From Oxytricha trifallax (lineage: Eukaryota > Ciliophora > Spirotrichea > Sporadotrichida > Oxytrichidae), in NCBI GenBank assembly GCA_000711775.1, contig ARYC01017621.1, positions 21,103 to 85,102 on the forward strand: DNA of 64,000 nt, in the 5' to 3' direction. Positions within the stretch are counted from its first letter, which is position 1. Each line of letters starts with the position of its first letter. Positions 1-11,990 of the stretch are shown here, one piece after another. The notes under the pieces are model-generated. The model was not told where the DNA came from and ran no database searches. It saw only the letters and a list, made by a program, of their open reading frames with translations. The position numbers and the translations under genes were made by a program.

Positions 1-376
1 TAATTTCTATAAAAACTTTAAGCTTCAGCTTGATGGGATAGGAAAGATTTCTTAGAATTAATTCAAGCATTTAAAGCTCAAAATTTCGAAAAAATGATAA
101 TATAAAATATAAAGAAAACTATAAAGACATTCAAATCTTCTTTGCCATATGGATAGAAGTCGTAGTGTATTATTTATTACTTTTCATCTTGAATTTTAAA
201 AATATTATCTTCAAATATTTTTTATAATCTTTTGCTTCTGCATTTCACCATAAATTGGTATTCATAATATTTAAGCATGAGATTTTATGGCTTATTTTCA
301 ATAAATTAAGTTTTACTAAGACCGCATTCAAAATTAATTTTAGTAAGTTTTATAAGATTAATTGTTATTTATTCTA

Positions 377-1027
377 ATGTTTAATGGCTCCTGGGGTGCG
401 CTAAATTTTTATCTTTTTTTTTTAATGAACTCTTCTAAAAATGATTAAACATCATATTGACAACTATAACTCATTATTTAGGTGCTTAATGGCCTTTCTA
501 AGGAATCTATTGCAACCCAGATCAAAGTAACTTTTCACATTAACATTAACAAACGCATTAAATTTTGAATAAATATTACTTATTTTTTATTTAATACTTT
601 ATCAATAATATATTTGCGATTTAACTAATTTATTTACTGACATTATGATTAATTGTTATAATAAAATTTAGAGATTTTTTTTATTTTAGCAAGTTGATTA
701 TTATTACTCAATGATTGTATTTGCAACTATTCTAAATGTTATTATAACAATTAATCATAATGTCAGTAAATAAATTAGTTAAATCGCAAATATATTATTG
801 ATAAAGTATTAAATAAAAAATAAGTAATATTTATTCAAAATTTAATGCGTTTGTTAATGTTAATGTGAAAAGTTACTTTGATCTGGGTTGCAATAGATTC
901 CTTAGAAAGGCCATTAAGCACCTAAATAATGAGTTATAGTTGTCAATATGATGTTTAATCATTTTTAGAAGAGTTCATTAAAAAAAAAAGATAAAAATTT
1001 AGCGCACCCCAGGAGCCATTAAACATT
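377..1027. mobile_element. Foldback (MITE-like) element, about 295-bp arms
   Basis: Two nearly perfect inverted arms (about 377-672 and 731-1027) flank a loop of about 58 bp. The outer end reads AATGTTTAATGGCTCCTGGG and continues through a T-rich run. No transposase ORF is present, so it would be non-autonomous. The arms stay paired up to the flanks, and I could not define a clear target duplication. Arm identity is high, with only scattered mismatches near the loop, which suggests recent insertion or conversion. It could equally be a germline-limited palindrome of another origin. The 376 bp to its left hold nothing I can support. Confidence 0.75.
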
Positions 1028-1689
1028 TTATTGGGGAAAGATCTTAGAATCTTTATAATTTCATAATACTTAAAGTAGTCTCTCATGTAGTCATCCTTAA
1101 TGTATTTTTTATAAAGTGGAGAATTTTTCAAGAGTTGTAGTTTATTTAGGAGTCTGAATGTTGAGGATGTAAAGCGTGAATTGTGTAATTTGTAAAATAT
1201 ATACTCCTTAGTTATACATTCAAATTCCTAAATATAATAATATTGATTTCAATCATTTAATTTAATAACAATTTATTATGTAATTTAAAAAAAATTTTGG
1301 AAATTTTTTAAACTAAATTTATTTACATATAATTAAAGCTTTATAGATTATTTTTTAGATTTTTCATGAATGATTAATATAATAGAGTATAAGTTATAAT
1401 TAACAGTTAATAAATATGATTGATTTTATTTAATAATTATTTGTGTTGACTTTTAATAAATGTATTCATAGTTTTCAAGAATTTAATTATGTATTAATAA
1501 CATAGATATTGAACTGCTATAGGCAAATTCTAGTAATAGCAATTACATTTTATGCCTTTGGTCCACTTGGGTGCATAACTATTCACGAATGTTTAAAGCT
1601 CTGCCAACTAGGTCTATTCTTCACAAAGCAAGACTCTATAAAAAGTTTAAAATAAATCTAATTGAATAAAAGTGGGGTGCATCTTTGAA
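1028..1689. other. AT-rich spacer, no feature seen
   Basis: AT-rich sequence between the foldback element and the next coding segment. I see no repeat, RNA gene or convincing reading frame in it. Confidence 0.4.
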
Positions 1690-2257
1690 ATGACAAATAC
1701 TGAGCTAATAGCTTTAATAGAACTTATATTGTCTGATAATAATCTTGCTATATTCTTCCAGACTAAAACTGAAAACCATAATCTTTTCGAACCAATTATT
1801 AGATTTATTGTTCAACGTTAATTTAATTTTACTCTTCCCAAAAGTCTTATAGCTCTTAAAATATATGAATATTTTCACTAATGTTTTATTAAACTCTCAA
1901 AATATTTTGAAAACCTTAGCCTTTACGAGTTATTAAACTACTTTTTCCAGTTATTAATGATCTTAGAATGGGTAAATTTATTAAGCAACTAATTTGTTAG
2001 GGACATAGTTAAGGAAATAAATCTTTTTATCTAAATATCAAGCCATTTCTTTAGTGATTTATATTAAACTTTCAAGTGAGTTTATTTGTTTTGGAAATCT
2101 GCAACTAAAGTAAAAGTTAGAAATATTAATTAAATATTCTCTCTTTAGATAGGAACTTGAAAGAATTCTTAATCATCTTGATAATTCAAATGTCCGTATT
2201 GATTTAAGTTTTGAATAAATTGATATATTTTCTTTCAAAGGTCCACAAATTATGTGA
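1690..2257 (+). CDS. Unrecognised protein segment with one intron
   Basis: Read with TAA/TAG as Gln, an ATG at 1690 opens a Leu/Phe/Tyr-rich frame. Starting MTNTELIALIELILSDNN, it looks helical rather than low-complexity. The frame hits TGA at 2077, but a GTGAGT donor at 2076 and a TTTAG accept at 2148 define a 73-nt intron that restores the frame. It then runs through QELERILNHLDNSNVRIDL to TGA at 2255. I do not recognise the family. The frame restored by a canonical intron is the main reason to think it is, or was, a real gene. It may be one piece of a larger locus, because coding segments continue on both strands to 5.6 kb. Confidence 0.45.
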
Positions 2258-2399
2258 AAATTTTATTTTTCACCTAAACTTGCTATTATCTTTAAAGGCT
2301 TGTAATTATATATGAATATTTATGTTCTTGAAGTCTTAGAGTGAATAAATAACTTAATTCTGCTAGAGTGTTGATATATTTTCTCTTTTTGTAAAATAA

Positions 2400-3850
2400 G
2401 AGAGCTTACGATTACAGAATTTTATTACTCATCATTATTAGCAGATTTCTCTTCCTCTGTTTTATCTCTTTGCTTTATCATGATTTCTATAAAGAATTGA
2501 AACTTTCCATGCTTAAGTTATAAGATAAATATACCTTTCTCTAAAGACACTCTGTCATATGCTTAATTTCTTATAAATTTTCAAGTAAGTTAACTAACTT
2601 CCCTGAGAAATCTGAATCTCTCTGTCAATTTGCTGTTAAAGTTCACTTGACATTAACTTCATTAACCTTTCCAATTCATTAAAATTACTTGATTCTATCT
2701 TCTTATAAAGCTAGTCAAAGTAGATGAAGCTGAATTTATACTTACGATTTGTTGTTTATCCATTTATTCATATAGACCATTGAATTAAAGTCCACTTACT
2801 TAAATGCAAAATTCATAAGTATCCTATCTCACGTACTCCTCTAAATTTTACTATTTATTATTATAGCATGAATCTATATTTGTGAAGTCCTCCGTAATCC
2901 TGCTTACTCTCTTTGATACAGATTCTTAACATTCCTGAGGATTACTGTTTTTCATTTAATCATAGAATTAGATCATACTTTTGAAGGATTTGGATGAATC
3001 TAAATTTTAAATGCTTTCTTTTCCAGTATAAATTTGAAGATAATTAATGATTTCAGACCTTACTCTGAAAAGCTCTTTCATTGTTAAATTTTAATATCAG
3101 CATCCAATTGATAATTCACTTCAGTCTTTAGACTTCTATTGAATTATTAAGGCCTGCAAATTTTAGAAAATCTTTGATTATATATATTTCATCTTAAACA
3201 TCATCAGATTGAATACCAGAATTTTCAAATCTCTTATTACTAGATTTATATTAATAGATATTCAGTGAGTTCTTGAAATGAATAAATTAATCTAATTTTA
3301 ATGATTTTTGACTATCTTTCCAATGGGATACTTCTAAACTGCTCCATCATACCTTCCCATTCTGATTTGATAAACACCAGTTATAAAAAAATTATTATAA
3401 AGTTTCTAGCTCTTTGTTCTCTTCAAAATGCACATTATTTCGAACGATTTCATCAAGTCAGTGTGTGAGATAAATTTTCTATGGCTTTTGAATATCTGAA
3501 GTATATATTTTGTCTATCGTCTCAAAAGCTTAGAATTGTACAAAGTGATAATTTTTAGCATTTCTTACTTGTAGTTGTTATTCTTATGCTAGTATGATCT
3601 TATCAAATTGCTTTTGTAAATCAATTAAAAAATTTGAATAAGTAACTCTTGATCTATACATTGATGAAAGACTTTAAGGCCCATAAAAAGTAAATTTGAT
3701 GGATTTCAATTTTATGCTTGAAAATCTGATTAATCTTTTTCAATTCCTCAAGCTGGTTTAAGTCAAAATCTGGGTCAAAAAAGAGAATGATTTCTTTTAA
3801 GTTTTTATAGTTTGCTACAATAGTCTAATTAACTTCTCTTAAAGTTAAAA
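2400..3850 (-). pseudogene. Unrecognised coding region, minus strand, frame broken
   Basis: On the minus strand several protein-like stretches follow each other from about 3845 down to about 2560. Examples are NYKNLKEIILFFDPDFDLNQ near the right end, CQESVSKRVSRITEDFTNID near 2900 and NELERLMKLMSSELQQQIDR near 2640. Gln codons are mostly TAA/TAG, and long TGA-free runs switch frame several times. That fits a pseudogene, an indel-prone assembly, or macronuclear-destined segments broken by eliminated DNA. No domain is recognised. Flanking segments at 1.7-2.3 and 4.8-5.6 kb read on the plus strand, so an inverted block within one gene is possible. Confidence 0.4.
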
Positions 3851-4820
3851 AAAAAAAATATATACTTTAAATTCATAAAGTAATGGTCTCATCTTTCATT
3901 TTCTTTATAAATTCAGAGACTATACTTCTTAATTTAACCATAACCTCATTTAAATAATATTGTAACAAAAACATATTTTTGTTTAAAGGGATTTTATTTA
4001 AAGATTTTAACAAAATAAAGCTATTTTGCAAAAATAAAAAAATTCAGTTTTTTATAATAAGCATCTTGATATTCTGTAAAATATCTTTTAACCTCTATTT
4101 AAACTTGACAGAAATATATTTGTTAATTATTGAAATTTTAACTATCAAGATCATGCTAATATAAACTAAATAAATATAACAACTCAAAACCTTTAACTTT
4201 TATAATATTTTAATTTTCTTGGTAATTTTATCCAATCTTTATTGCACACAGAACTTAATTATCCTCATAAAGGTTTCTTCTCTCATTCTCAATTAACTTT
4301 CCCAATCCATTCAAAGTAATATCAGCTATATCTTTAAACTCTTTGTAGGTTAGCCTATATTTTTTTTTTCAAAAATAGCATTTTAAAAATAGTCTTGATA
4401 CTTAAACAATATACTATATATGTGTTGTTTATGGTTTGTTCTTTAAAAACATCGTGAATGACTTCAGAGAGAAATTTTATTTTAAGTATCTCCTCATCTG
4501 GATTACTAATAACTTCTGTATATCAGGCATCCTCTGGATAGCATATTATTGCCTGAATACTGTGAACATGCGCTGCTTCATACTTTTTTAGAGATACACC
4601 TTGTCAAATTTATCTATCATTTCAAATACTGGGTTATTTATATAGTCGATTTACTTACTCAATACTTGGCATATTAAAGTATATATTTAAATTAAATGGT
4701 ACTGCTCTAGAATGTTTTAGCAGGAAAACAATTAAAATAATGATAATTCAAAATATTACATAAAAAATAATTGATATCTTTTAAAGTGACTTTATTGCAT
4801 TCTCATTGGTTTGCGCTTGA

Positions 4821-5363
4821 CCATTAATTCCATATAATTAGACTGTAAATATTAGTACTTTGAATGATGTATTAACTTATCTAAAAAGATGTGTAGAAGT
4901 AGATCAGGATTATCTAGAAGCAACTAAATTAACTTATATTTTTTAAAAAAATAAAAATACTATTCTTAGTTAAAGGGAAGTAGGGACTGTTGAAGTTATT
5001 CTTCAAGTTAATGTCTATGCACTCTATGATTTCCTAAGCAAGTACTATCTTATAATAATTAATATAAAAATCTTGAATTGGGGTATAACTAGAAATATTT
5101 TTTAATATTTCTAAATAAATGGGCTATAATTGTAGTTTTTGTTCTATCTTTATTTGATAACTTTGTATGTATCAGAGATTACTTTGCTAGTTGGGAATTT
5201 TTCAAGATATCCCACATTTGTTAGAAAGTCATCCGAGCTTTTGCTCTCCATCAAAGGAAGATAAATTGATATTCAATTCTATAATGTATTTTATAAATTA
5301 GCAACTGAACGCTCTAGTCATTGCAGGTGTTGGAAGTGCTGGCATTTCTAACTATGTCCTTGA
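4821..5363 (+). CDS. Open frame, 180 codons, unrecognised
   Basis: A TGA-free frame (TAA/TAG read as Gln) runs from just after a TGA at 4818 to the TGA at 5361. Its first half looks like real protein, for instance YLKRCVEVDQDYLEATKLTY, and its middle is hydrophobic. There is no clear start codon, so it could be an exon or a piece of a larger gene. It overlaps the next frame at its 3' end. The family is unknown. Chance is not excluded in DNA this AT-rich. Confidence 0.35.
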
Positions 5364-5625
5364 ACTTATTGAACCTAAATTTATCTTATAAGCTCAATTA
5401 TTTATTTAAGAACTTCTTCTTCTAGTCACTGATAATATTTCTGTTGTCAAAGAATTACGATGCTATAAGGGTTTCTAAATATGTTAAGTTTTTAAAACCT
5501 TTAAGAATAAAAACCCCAAAATAATTATTATTAAATTTTATAGACTTTAAGTAATTATTGAAAACTAGACGTTATATTTGTTTATTAATGATTTTATGAA
5601 AAAAATTGCTTAAAATATACAATGA
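5284..5625 (+). CDS. Open frame, 113 codons, unrecognised
   Basis: ATG at 5284, TGA at 5623, in a different frame from the preceding ORF, which it overlaps. The N-terminal half, including NALVIAGVGSAGISNYVLEL, has a Gly-rich turn after a hydrophobic strand and looks like folded protein; the C-terminal half is Lys/Ile-rich. It may continue the preceding ORF after a frameshift or intron near 5280. No family recognised. Confidence 0.35.
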
Positions 5626-6175
5626 ATAAAAATTCCATAAACTAAAATGTTTGTCGAGAATAAGAATTCCTTAATAATTAATGAACTATTACGATTTACG
5701 AAGGAACGAAAAATATTATAAAAAACAGTATGCAATATTATAAAATACCTGTTAATTAATAATATAAAAGAAAATTAAGTATAATATATTATAATGTTAA
5801 TCAGTTTTTATTATAAAATTTTAAATTAAAATAAAATAATAAACTATTATTAATCATACGTAATCAAACAAATAAAAGTACAAATATTATTACAAGGAGT
5901 GTTAGTCCTCTAATGACTTATTAATTCATTAGTATTCAAAATTACTTTCCGCAGAAATCCAAAGGGTAATTCTATCATTTCTTAAGAAGTAATTTACCAT
6001 CAAAGTAGTATAGTAATTCAAACATGTAGAGGTTGATTTCAAAAATAAATATAATGAATTTAATGTTAAATCTGGTTTTTTTTTAACATTGGTTTATCAT
6101 CTACCACACTATAGAAATATTAATATTAAGGTAGTACTATGTGATTATCTTGAGAGTTTGTGAGAGGGGATATGA
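5626..6175. other. AT-rich spacer, no feature seen
   Basis: Very AT-rich sequence with only short chance frames. I see no repeat or gene that I can support. Confidence 0.4.
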
Positions 6176-6685
6176 TTCTCCTTCGAATTTAATGAAATCT
6201 TACAAGAAATTGAATATCTGTAGAACGCCATTGTGCTTCTCCTTATCCTCATGATTGTTATAAAAGATAAGAACATAATCAAAGCCTCGTAAAAGACTTT
6301 CTTTTAGTTATTTAAGATTTATAATAGGAAATTAATAAATTTAATAAAAAACTTTTAATAAATTAAAAAGTATTCGTAGAGATCAGACGCAGGTGGACCA
6401 AGAGCGCTCATTAAAAATGTAAGTTACAAAATGACTATCTTTAAATTTTAATTTATAGTGGTCCATCTTGGTAAGACCACAGATGTAGCTGGATTGGTGC
6501 TTCACTAGTTGAAACAGAGAAGAGACTTAGAAGACTTCAACGATGTTGATGATGAAGATGATTAAGGTGATGAGGAAGATGAAACGCTTTATTATACATT
6601 TCCATTTTTTATTTGTATAATAAGTATTCTGATCAAATTAAATTAAATTATTAATTCACTAAATTCTCCAAATTATATATTATGA
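6176..6685 (+). CDS. Hypothetical ORF with acidic C-terminal tail
   Basis: A TGA-free frame of 169 codons (TAA/TAG as Gln), lacking an obvious start, ends at TGA 6683. The C-terminal part contains LGKTTDVAGLVLHQLKQRRD followed by an Asp/Glu-rich run. A stretch at about 6420-6461 has GTAAGT and TTATAG ends like an intron, but it reads through in frame, and removing it gives alternative endings. Family unknown; moderately likely to be a gene remnant. Confidence 0.35.
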
Positions 6686-7355
6686 TTGAAGGAAATAATG
6701 ATTTGTTTCTTGTTTTGGCAGATATTTTAAGAATGAGTTATAATTCAGAAACTTCTTTGCTTTTGTTCTTTCTTGTTCTGACTAACCTGGCTCTACTTGG
6801 TCATCCCCACTTGTTCCAGTCTTTATAAAATTATATATACTTAAGATCAGTTATTGTTTCTCAAGTCCTAAGTTTGATGTTTAATCAAAGTTTGAAAGTT
6901 ATTTCCATCTTACAGTTTGTCTATTTTAAATACATGATCTTTAAGTGATTCTAAATTTCTAAATTATAAGGGAAAAGTTGTTTTCTATTCTTATTTTGTA
7001 GTAATCAAGTAGAAATGGATGTATTTGTCATCCAGGTCATCATCAGATATATTTTAAGCATCAAATTTATCTTTTCAATCCTCTATAATAATTATTAATA
7101 AAAAATACAAATATTTATCATACCGCAAACTCTGAGAGTTGGTTGCCTACTCTGTGATCAACCATATTATCTTATAATTTTATATCTTTAAAATATTAAT
7201 ATATGAAAATCTTATTGATCAAATTAATAATAAGCTAATATTACAAAAATTCTAATTCATCTTATTGATTTCTGATAAGTGGTTATTCCGATATATTGAC
7301 ATTGAAAATTAAAATAGTGCATGATAAATATAATTATTTTAGTAGAAATATAAAA

Positions 7356-7570
7356 ATGCCCAGAAAAGGAGGAAAGAGAATAAGACTAACTCTTCATTCT
7401 TAATTATTTACTTAACCTAATTTGACTGAAGAAAAAGACCAGAGCTCATATAGAAGAAGTTGATGAAGATGTAGAATTTGTTCCCAAATGTATCTATTCC
7501 ATATGTACAGTAATTTTTTATAGCATTCATTCATCAAGAGAGGAAATAAGTACTTACTTAAAAGAATGTT
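7356..7570 (+). pseudogene. Small basic-then-acidic ORF, frame broken
   Basis: ATG at 7356 starts MPRKGGKRIRLTLHSQLFTQ. The frame reaches TGA at 7461, but a one-base shift just before continues as a sensible acidic segment, KTRAHIEEVDEDVEFVPK. A short basic N-terminus followed by an acidic stretch suggests a small nuclear or ribosome-associated protein, but I do not recognise it. Confidence 0.3.
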
Positions 7571-8234
7571 GCTAATCACTCTATCAACAATCAGTTAAAG
7601 ATCTTAAAGTTGATGATTTTACAACTATTGGAATTATTTAAAAATTACTATTTGTAGTAATTTAAAATTATAATCTAATTAAGTAATGTCATGGTTGATT
7701 GGTTAAATATAATATTAAATAAACTGTTAAGTTCAATATAGTAATATGATTTTGACATAAAGAAATAATACATTTTACTTTAAAATAGTAATAACTATGT
7801 AGTGTTCTTTAGTTTTTAAAGTAATAATTTTTATTAAATTGAATAGTTTTGAAATTAAAATTAGTTTAGGATTCAATAAATTCTATCTGTAATCATAATA
7901 ACTCTTTATAGATTTACATAAAGTCTATATATATAATAATTTTGATTCATGATTTTATTAAAATAATAATATATATTCACAAATAGGCATATTAGGGATT
8001 ATATAGAATTCTCTTCATAAGTTTTTTCAAATAGATAAATTCTATATAGAATTATGAGTAAATTAATGAAGAAACTAAGGATTTAAAATTTATTTCATAA
8101 ATATAGTAAAAGTTTTATTAAATTTTAACAAGCTTATATTATATTTGAAAAATATCTATATTTTATTTAAATAGATTGAGATGATTTATTAGAAATTATC
8201 ATGCTTATGAATAATACTGTATATAATATTTATT

Positions 8235-8235
<1 letters not shown>

Positions 8236-8303
<68 letters not shown>
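8236..8303. repeat. (TAA)n microsatellite
   Basis: About 22 uninterrupted TAA/ATA trinucleotides. Such tracts are prone to length change and assembly error. Confidence 0.95.
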
Positions 8304-8307
8304 TAGA

Positions 8308-8524
8308 TCACATTGAGGTCTCTGGGGACCCCCGATCTTAGTTGCTTTTTAATGCAAATAAGGGAAAAGCCCTTTATTTAAGTGGAGATTCACTCCTGTA
8401 TACTGAGATTTCATCTTCTTCTGTTGTTTCTTCTCTTTCCTCCTCTTGGTCTTCCTTTGCCTTTGTTCTTTCTTTTGTTGTTTCTTCTTTTACCTCCTCG
8501 TTTTGGTCCTGAGTGAAATTATTT
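8308..8524 (-). CDS. Charged Glu/Lys/Thr-rich open frame
   Basis: On the minus strand a TGA-free frame of about 70 codons contains EEVKEETTKERTKAKEDQEE and ends at the TGA covering 8308-8310. Low-complexity charged composition of this kind is common at termini of nucleolar proteins. It lies next to the SSF1-like copy but on the other strand. It may be an exon of an unrecognised gene or chance. Confidence 0.25.
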
Positions 8525-8616
8525 ATTATATATTATTAATCTTAATTGCCAACATTTGAAACTTTGGCGATGAAGCTACAATATTAATATAATTTTCTAA
8601 AAATTATCAAAATAAA

Positions 8617-9719
8617 TATGAACTGCAATCTGAATCAATGAATGGACATGCATGAGCTTATGTACCCCGCTCTTAAATTAAAAGAAAGGCAAATGAATAC
8701 TCTAAAGGATTTCATGTCAGTAGCTGGTTAATTTTGAGTACCTCACATGATGATGTTCTCACAGACAGATAAATCTACTACATAAGCCTTATAAAGAACC
8801 CCAAAGCACCCACTATCACATTCAAGATTGATGAGTATTAACTATCACGAGATGTTCAAAAAATGAAGAGAACAAGTAAAATTTTCTCAAGAACTCTTCA
8901 AAATACACCATTATTGATTATGAACGATTTAGGTATAATAGATAAGAATGATGCAAAGAAAATAGTATGCATCACTAATGGTTAGAGTGTGTTCCCAACT
9001 ATTAAAGTTTAAAGCATGGATTTATCATAATGCAATAGAGTCAATTTATTCAATCTTTTTACTGATGAGAATGGTGAGAATTTCCAGGAGTTCATACACT
9101 ATGAACTATCTACTCGCCAGAGATCAAATTAAGCTTTTAGTTGATAACAAGATAGTTCCTTCCCTGTCTAGTAACAATGATATTTTAGATTATATCTATT
9201 ATAAGGGTGGTGCCTATTCCTCAGAATGTGAAGTTGATGATATTCCAGAATCTAAAATTATCTTGCCTGAAAATTTTTAAGATAAGAAAAAGAATTTTAA
9301 TGTTGCAATTAAGCTTCACGAAATTTGGATATAATTTAAAGAATTCTGACATAAACTCAGATTGAGGTTGGTAAAGATTGAAAAGAGTGTTTGCCGTGGT
9401 AATATAGTCTATCACGCTTACTTGAAAAAGTTCAAGGGAAAAATCGAGGGACAGTTTGATGACATCAGAAGAAAAGAGATCTCAAGACTGAAAAAAAGAG
9501 TCCAAGATGAAAATGTTAAATGAAAGTAGGATGAAAAAAGATTCCAAGGATGCCATTAAGAAGAGTAAATATGCGAATAAAGATGTAAATGAGGATGAAC
9601 AAGAAACTGAGAAGAAGAGAGATAAGAAGTTAACAGGAAAGAAGCCAATTGGCTTTAAAGAAGAAGAGTACAATTTAACAAATGCAATTTTTAAAAATCA
9701 ATTTAATTTAGCATAAAAT
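8617..9719 (+). pseudogene. SSF1: Ssf1/Peter Pan-like Brix-domain protein, broken copy
   Basis: Ssf1/PPAN is a nucleolar Brix-domain protein needed for 60S ribosome assembly. Conserved blocks appear in the correct order: LKLKERQMNTLKDFMSVAG; then PTITFKIDEYQLSRDVQKM, matching the family's PTxTFxVxxYSLxRD; PLLIMNDLGI, matching PPLLVLNxFG; VFPTIKVQSMDLSQCNRVN, matching the FPxxNxxxxxLxxIKR block; GGAYSSECEVDD; and LRLVKIEKSVCRGNIVYHAY near the C-terminus, then a Lys-rich tail. The frame changes near 8805, 9140 and at a seven-A run near 9493. TGA replaces a conserved Gly around 8747, and a short insertion precedes the LRLVKIE block. No intron is evident. I infer a decayed paralogue, though residual assembly indels could explain some shifts. 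Homology is certain enough; intactness is not. Confidence 0.8.
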
Positions 9720-10458
9720 TGTTGAATGATGCATAATTTGATGAAACAAAAGATGACAGAGTTTTACCCAAAAACATTAAATACATGAAAAACATGCTTA
9801 TCAAACCAATCCTCAGGGAAAAAAAGCAAAAGTGAGTAAACTCAATTACTTCCTCATACAAATTATAAGTTAAACTTGGTTGAAGTGTGATTAAATTAAT
9901 TGATAATAATTTTGCAATAATTTAAATATAAAAATACATTCAGACAAAATTATGGTATATTAGCCTCCCATTAATTTCACAACTCTAAAGTCAGACAATC
10001 AAAGTAAACCCCAAAAAATTGAGGAAGACCTCCTAAGCTTGTGATATACAAGCAGTAGCAGCAATTTCAATATAATTAAACATAATAAAAGTAGCAATTT
10101 AAAAACCAGGAAGAAAACTAGTGGTGGATGTAGCGGCGCATTATTTAATCCTTAGGACATCTTAACTTCATTTGCCATTGAGAGCTGGAAGGAAAAATGA
10201 TTTTGATCATGATAATCCAATTTTTACAGTTACTATCATTAAGTATTTTATATATTTTACAAATTAAACAATAATGATGAGATTATTAAGGAAAGAACAA
10301 GTTTTCTGATTTCTCAAATGATGATTTTAAGCTAATTTTTAGTTAAATACAAAAGGCATGAGTGCTTATCCCTGAGGGATAAATCCGCTTTCAGCAAAAT
10401 AAGCTATGCTAGAAAAAATGAAGAAGCAAGCGAGTTGTCAAATAAGTTACGAAAGAAT
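9720..10458 (+). other. Intergenic region with one weak coding segment
   Basis: Between the SSF1-like copy and TBE copy A. A plus-strand stretch at about 9955-10200 reads as Ser/Lys-rich protein with TAA/TAG as Gln (for example SSNLKTRKKTSGGCSGALFN), broken by one TGA. I cannot assign it. The rest shows nothing. Confidence 0.25.
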
Positions 10459-10537
10459 CAAAACCCCAAAACCCCTTTAAAAGGTTTATAAGTGCTTTAA
10501 TTTTTAGGGTATATTTGGGGTCTTATTGGGGTTAGCA
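10459..10537 (+). repeat. Left terminal inverted repeat of TBE A with C4A4 telomere repeats
   Basis: Two C4A4 units, then a conserved internal part with TTTATAAGTGCTTT shared by copies A and B. The inverted partner is at the right end of the element. Confidence 0.9.
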
Positions 10538-10569
10538 GAGAAAGCGCAGGTTTTATTTGAATTTAATGT

Positions 10570-11990
10570 ATGCTTAATGAATATTAGGGTGAATTGATTT
10601 AAACGAATTTTATTTGCTTGTCTTTGTTATATCCATTTAATCTTGCTCTCTTAAGTGGCCCAAGTATGCCATCTAATGTTTACCTTGGATAGAAGGGAGC
10701 ACTAATTATTATCATCTCTACTATCTTTTTTATTTCCTTGCATTCGCCCTTTTAATGTATATCCTTCTAACCTTAGCTTCTTGATTATTTTTCAAACTTT
10801 GTACCAAAGTAAGCCATACTTTCCATATCACTCTCTAGTATAATAGCTCCGATTGCCCATACATCCTACTAAACAGAGTAATTAGTCCATATCTTACTGA
10901 TTGGGAAGTATCCATGTGCCCAAGAACCTTTGCTAAGGTTACTATCTCTTATCTTAATGCTCTATTGAAATCAATAACGACTACTTCTAAAGGGCAGAGG
11001 TTTATCATATCATGGCATATCCAAGTTCATGGAACTCCTTTATACCCTATATCATATATGATAGTATATGATTCAAACCATCTGGGTATCTGTTTATGAT
11101 TTAGATAATCTATCAGAGTCATTTCATATTTCTTAAGCCTTAATGAGATATGACCATAGCTTGGGGTGACACCATTTAGCTTGAGCAAATTCTTGCAATC
11201 TCTTCATTAAGCCTCTCTTAGAATCATGTATTTGTTAGCAAACTCATTTTAGTACTGCTCATTCTTAAGAAGATAGCTGTAAGGATACACCTTGTATTGC
11301 ATAATCATCAATTACAGTGAGTTTTGGTTTTGCAGGAAAGCTAATTTTCAAATAGTTATCAATAAAACTGCTAATATCAATTGCATTTAATGCAGGTATG
11401 TTCAAAGATTTTACTTAGAAGCATGCTAATATAGTGTTGCCTACTCATCAATTCATGCAGTTTCTATCTTTTGATTTTCTCCTATTACTCTCATTCTCTT
11501 GGCAGGTATAAGCTTTTAAGTTTATATGTCTTGAATCAAGAACTCACTTATGTGATGCTTTTGCGTATGTTTCTTTACTTTTGCTGAATGGATATAGAAT
11601 TTCACACAAGCTGTGCATCAATATCTGCCATCGACTTTATCATGCTTGAAATAGATCTAAGCTCTACCAGAGTATATTTCTTTGATGCGCCACTTCAAAC
11701 TAGAATCAGTTGAGAAGAAATTTTAACAGTCTTTCACATTAAAATGGTTTATTTTTTTCTATTGGTTGCTGTTCCTTATCTTCTTCAATCAATTTAATTT
11801 ATGTTTAAACTCTCATTCTGCACTTTATTTCTTGTTTTCAACAACTATTTTAATTACCTCTTATTCAAATTCTAGAGCTCTTCGCTACATTTCAATATAT
11901 TACTTCTAGTTTCTTGGAGGAACCAAAGTTAAGCTATGATTATCCTGCTCCAAGAGATACTGCTTTGCAATTCAAGTTAGCCGCCATGTT
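10570..11990 (-). pseudogene. TBE A zinc-finger/kinase protein ('57-kDa' ORF), broken
   Basis: Aligns with the better-preserved minus- and plus-strand copies in TBE C and B. The N-terminal part holds two degenerate C2H2 fingers; the second reads CTACVKFYIHSAKVKKHTQKHH with the C-x2-C-x12-H-x4-H spacing. The kinase C-lobe is recognisable near 10880 as VWAIGAIILE, the equivalent of the helix after the APE region, preceded by HGYFPISKIW. TGA replaces the residue before the second finger's first Cys, and there are several single-base shifts. A fusion of C2H2 fingers to a protein-kinase domain is characteristic of TBE transposons; its role in transposition is not established. Confidence 0.8.

Noticed and set aside
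2083-5343. IP3/ryanodine-receptor identity for the 1.7-5.6 kb coding segments
   Set aside because: A few helical stretches were loosely reminiscent, but no diagnostic motif could be found, so no family is assigned.
8617-9719. TGA read as tryptophan in addition to TAA/TAG as Gln
   Set aside because: Several frames made sense if TGA were Trp (also at 17.2 and 46.4 kb and in MORN copy 2). In most of these places a different frame without TGA gave better protein text, so indels explain the pattern. TGA also terminates the SF3 and 22-kDa ORFs at sensible positions.
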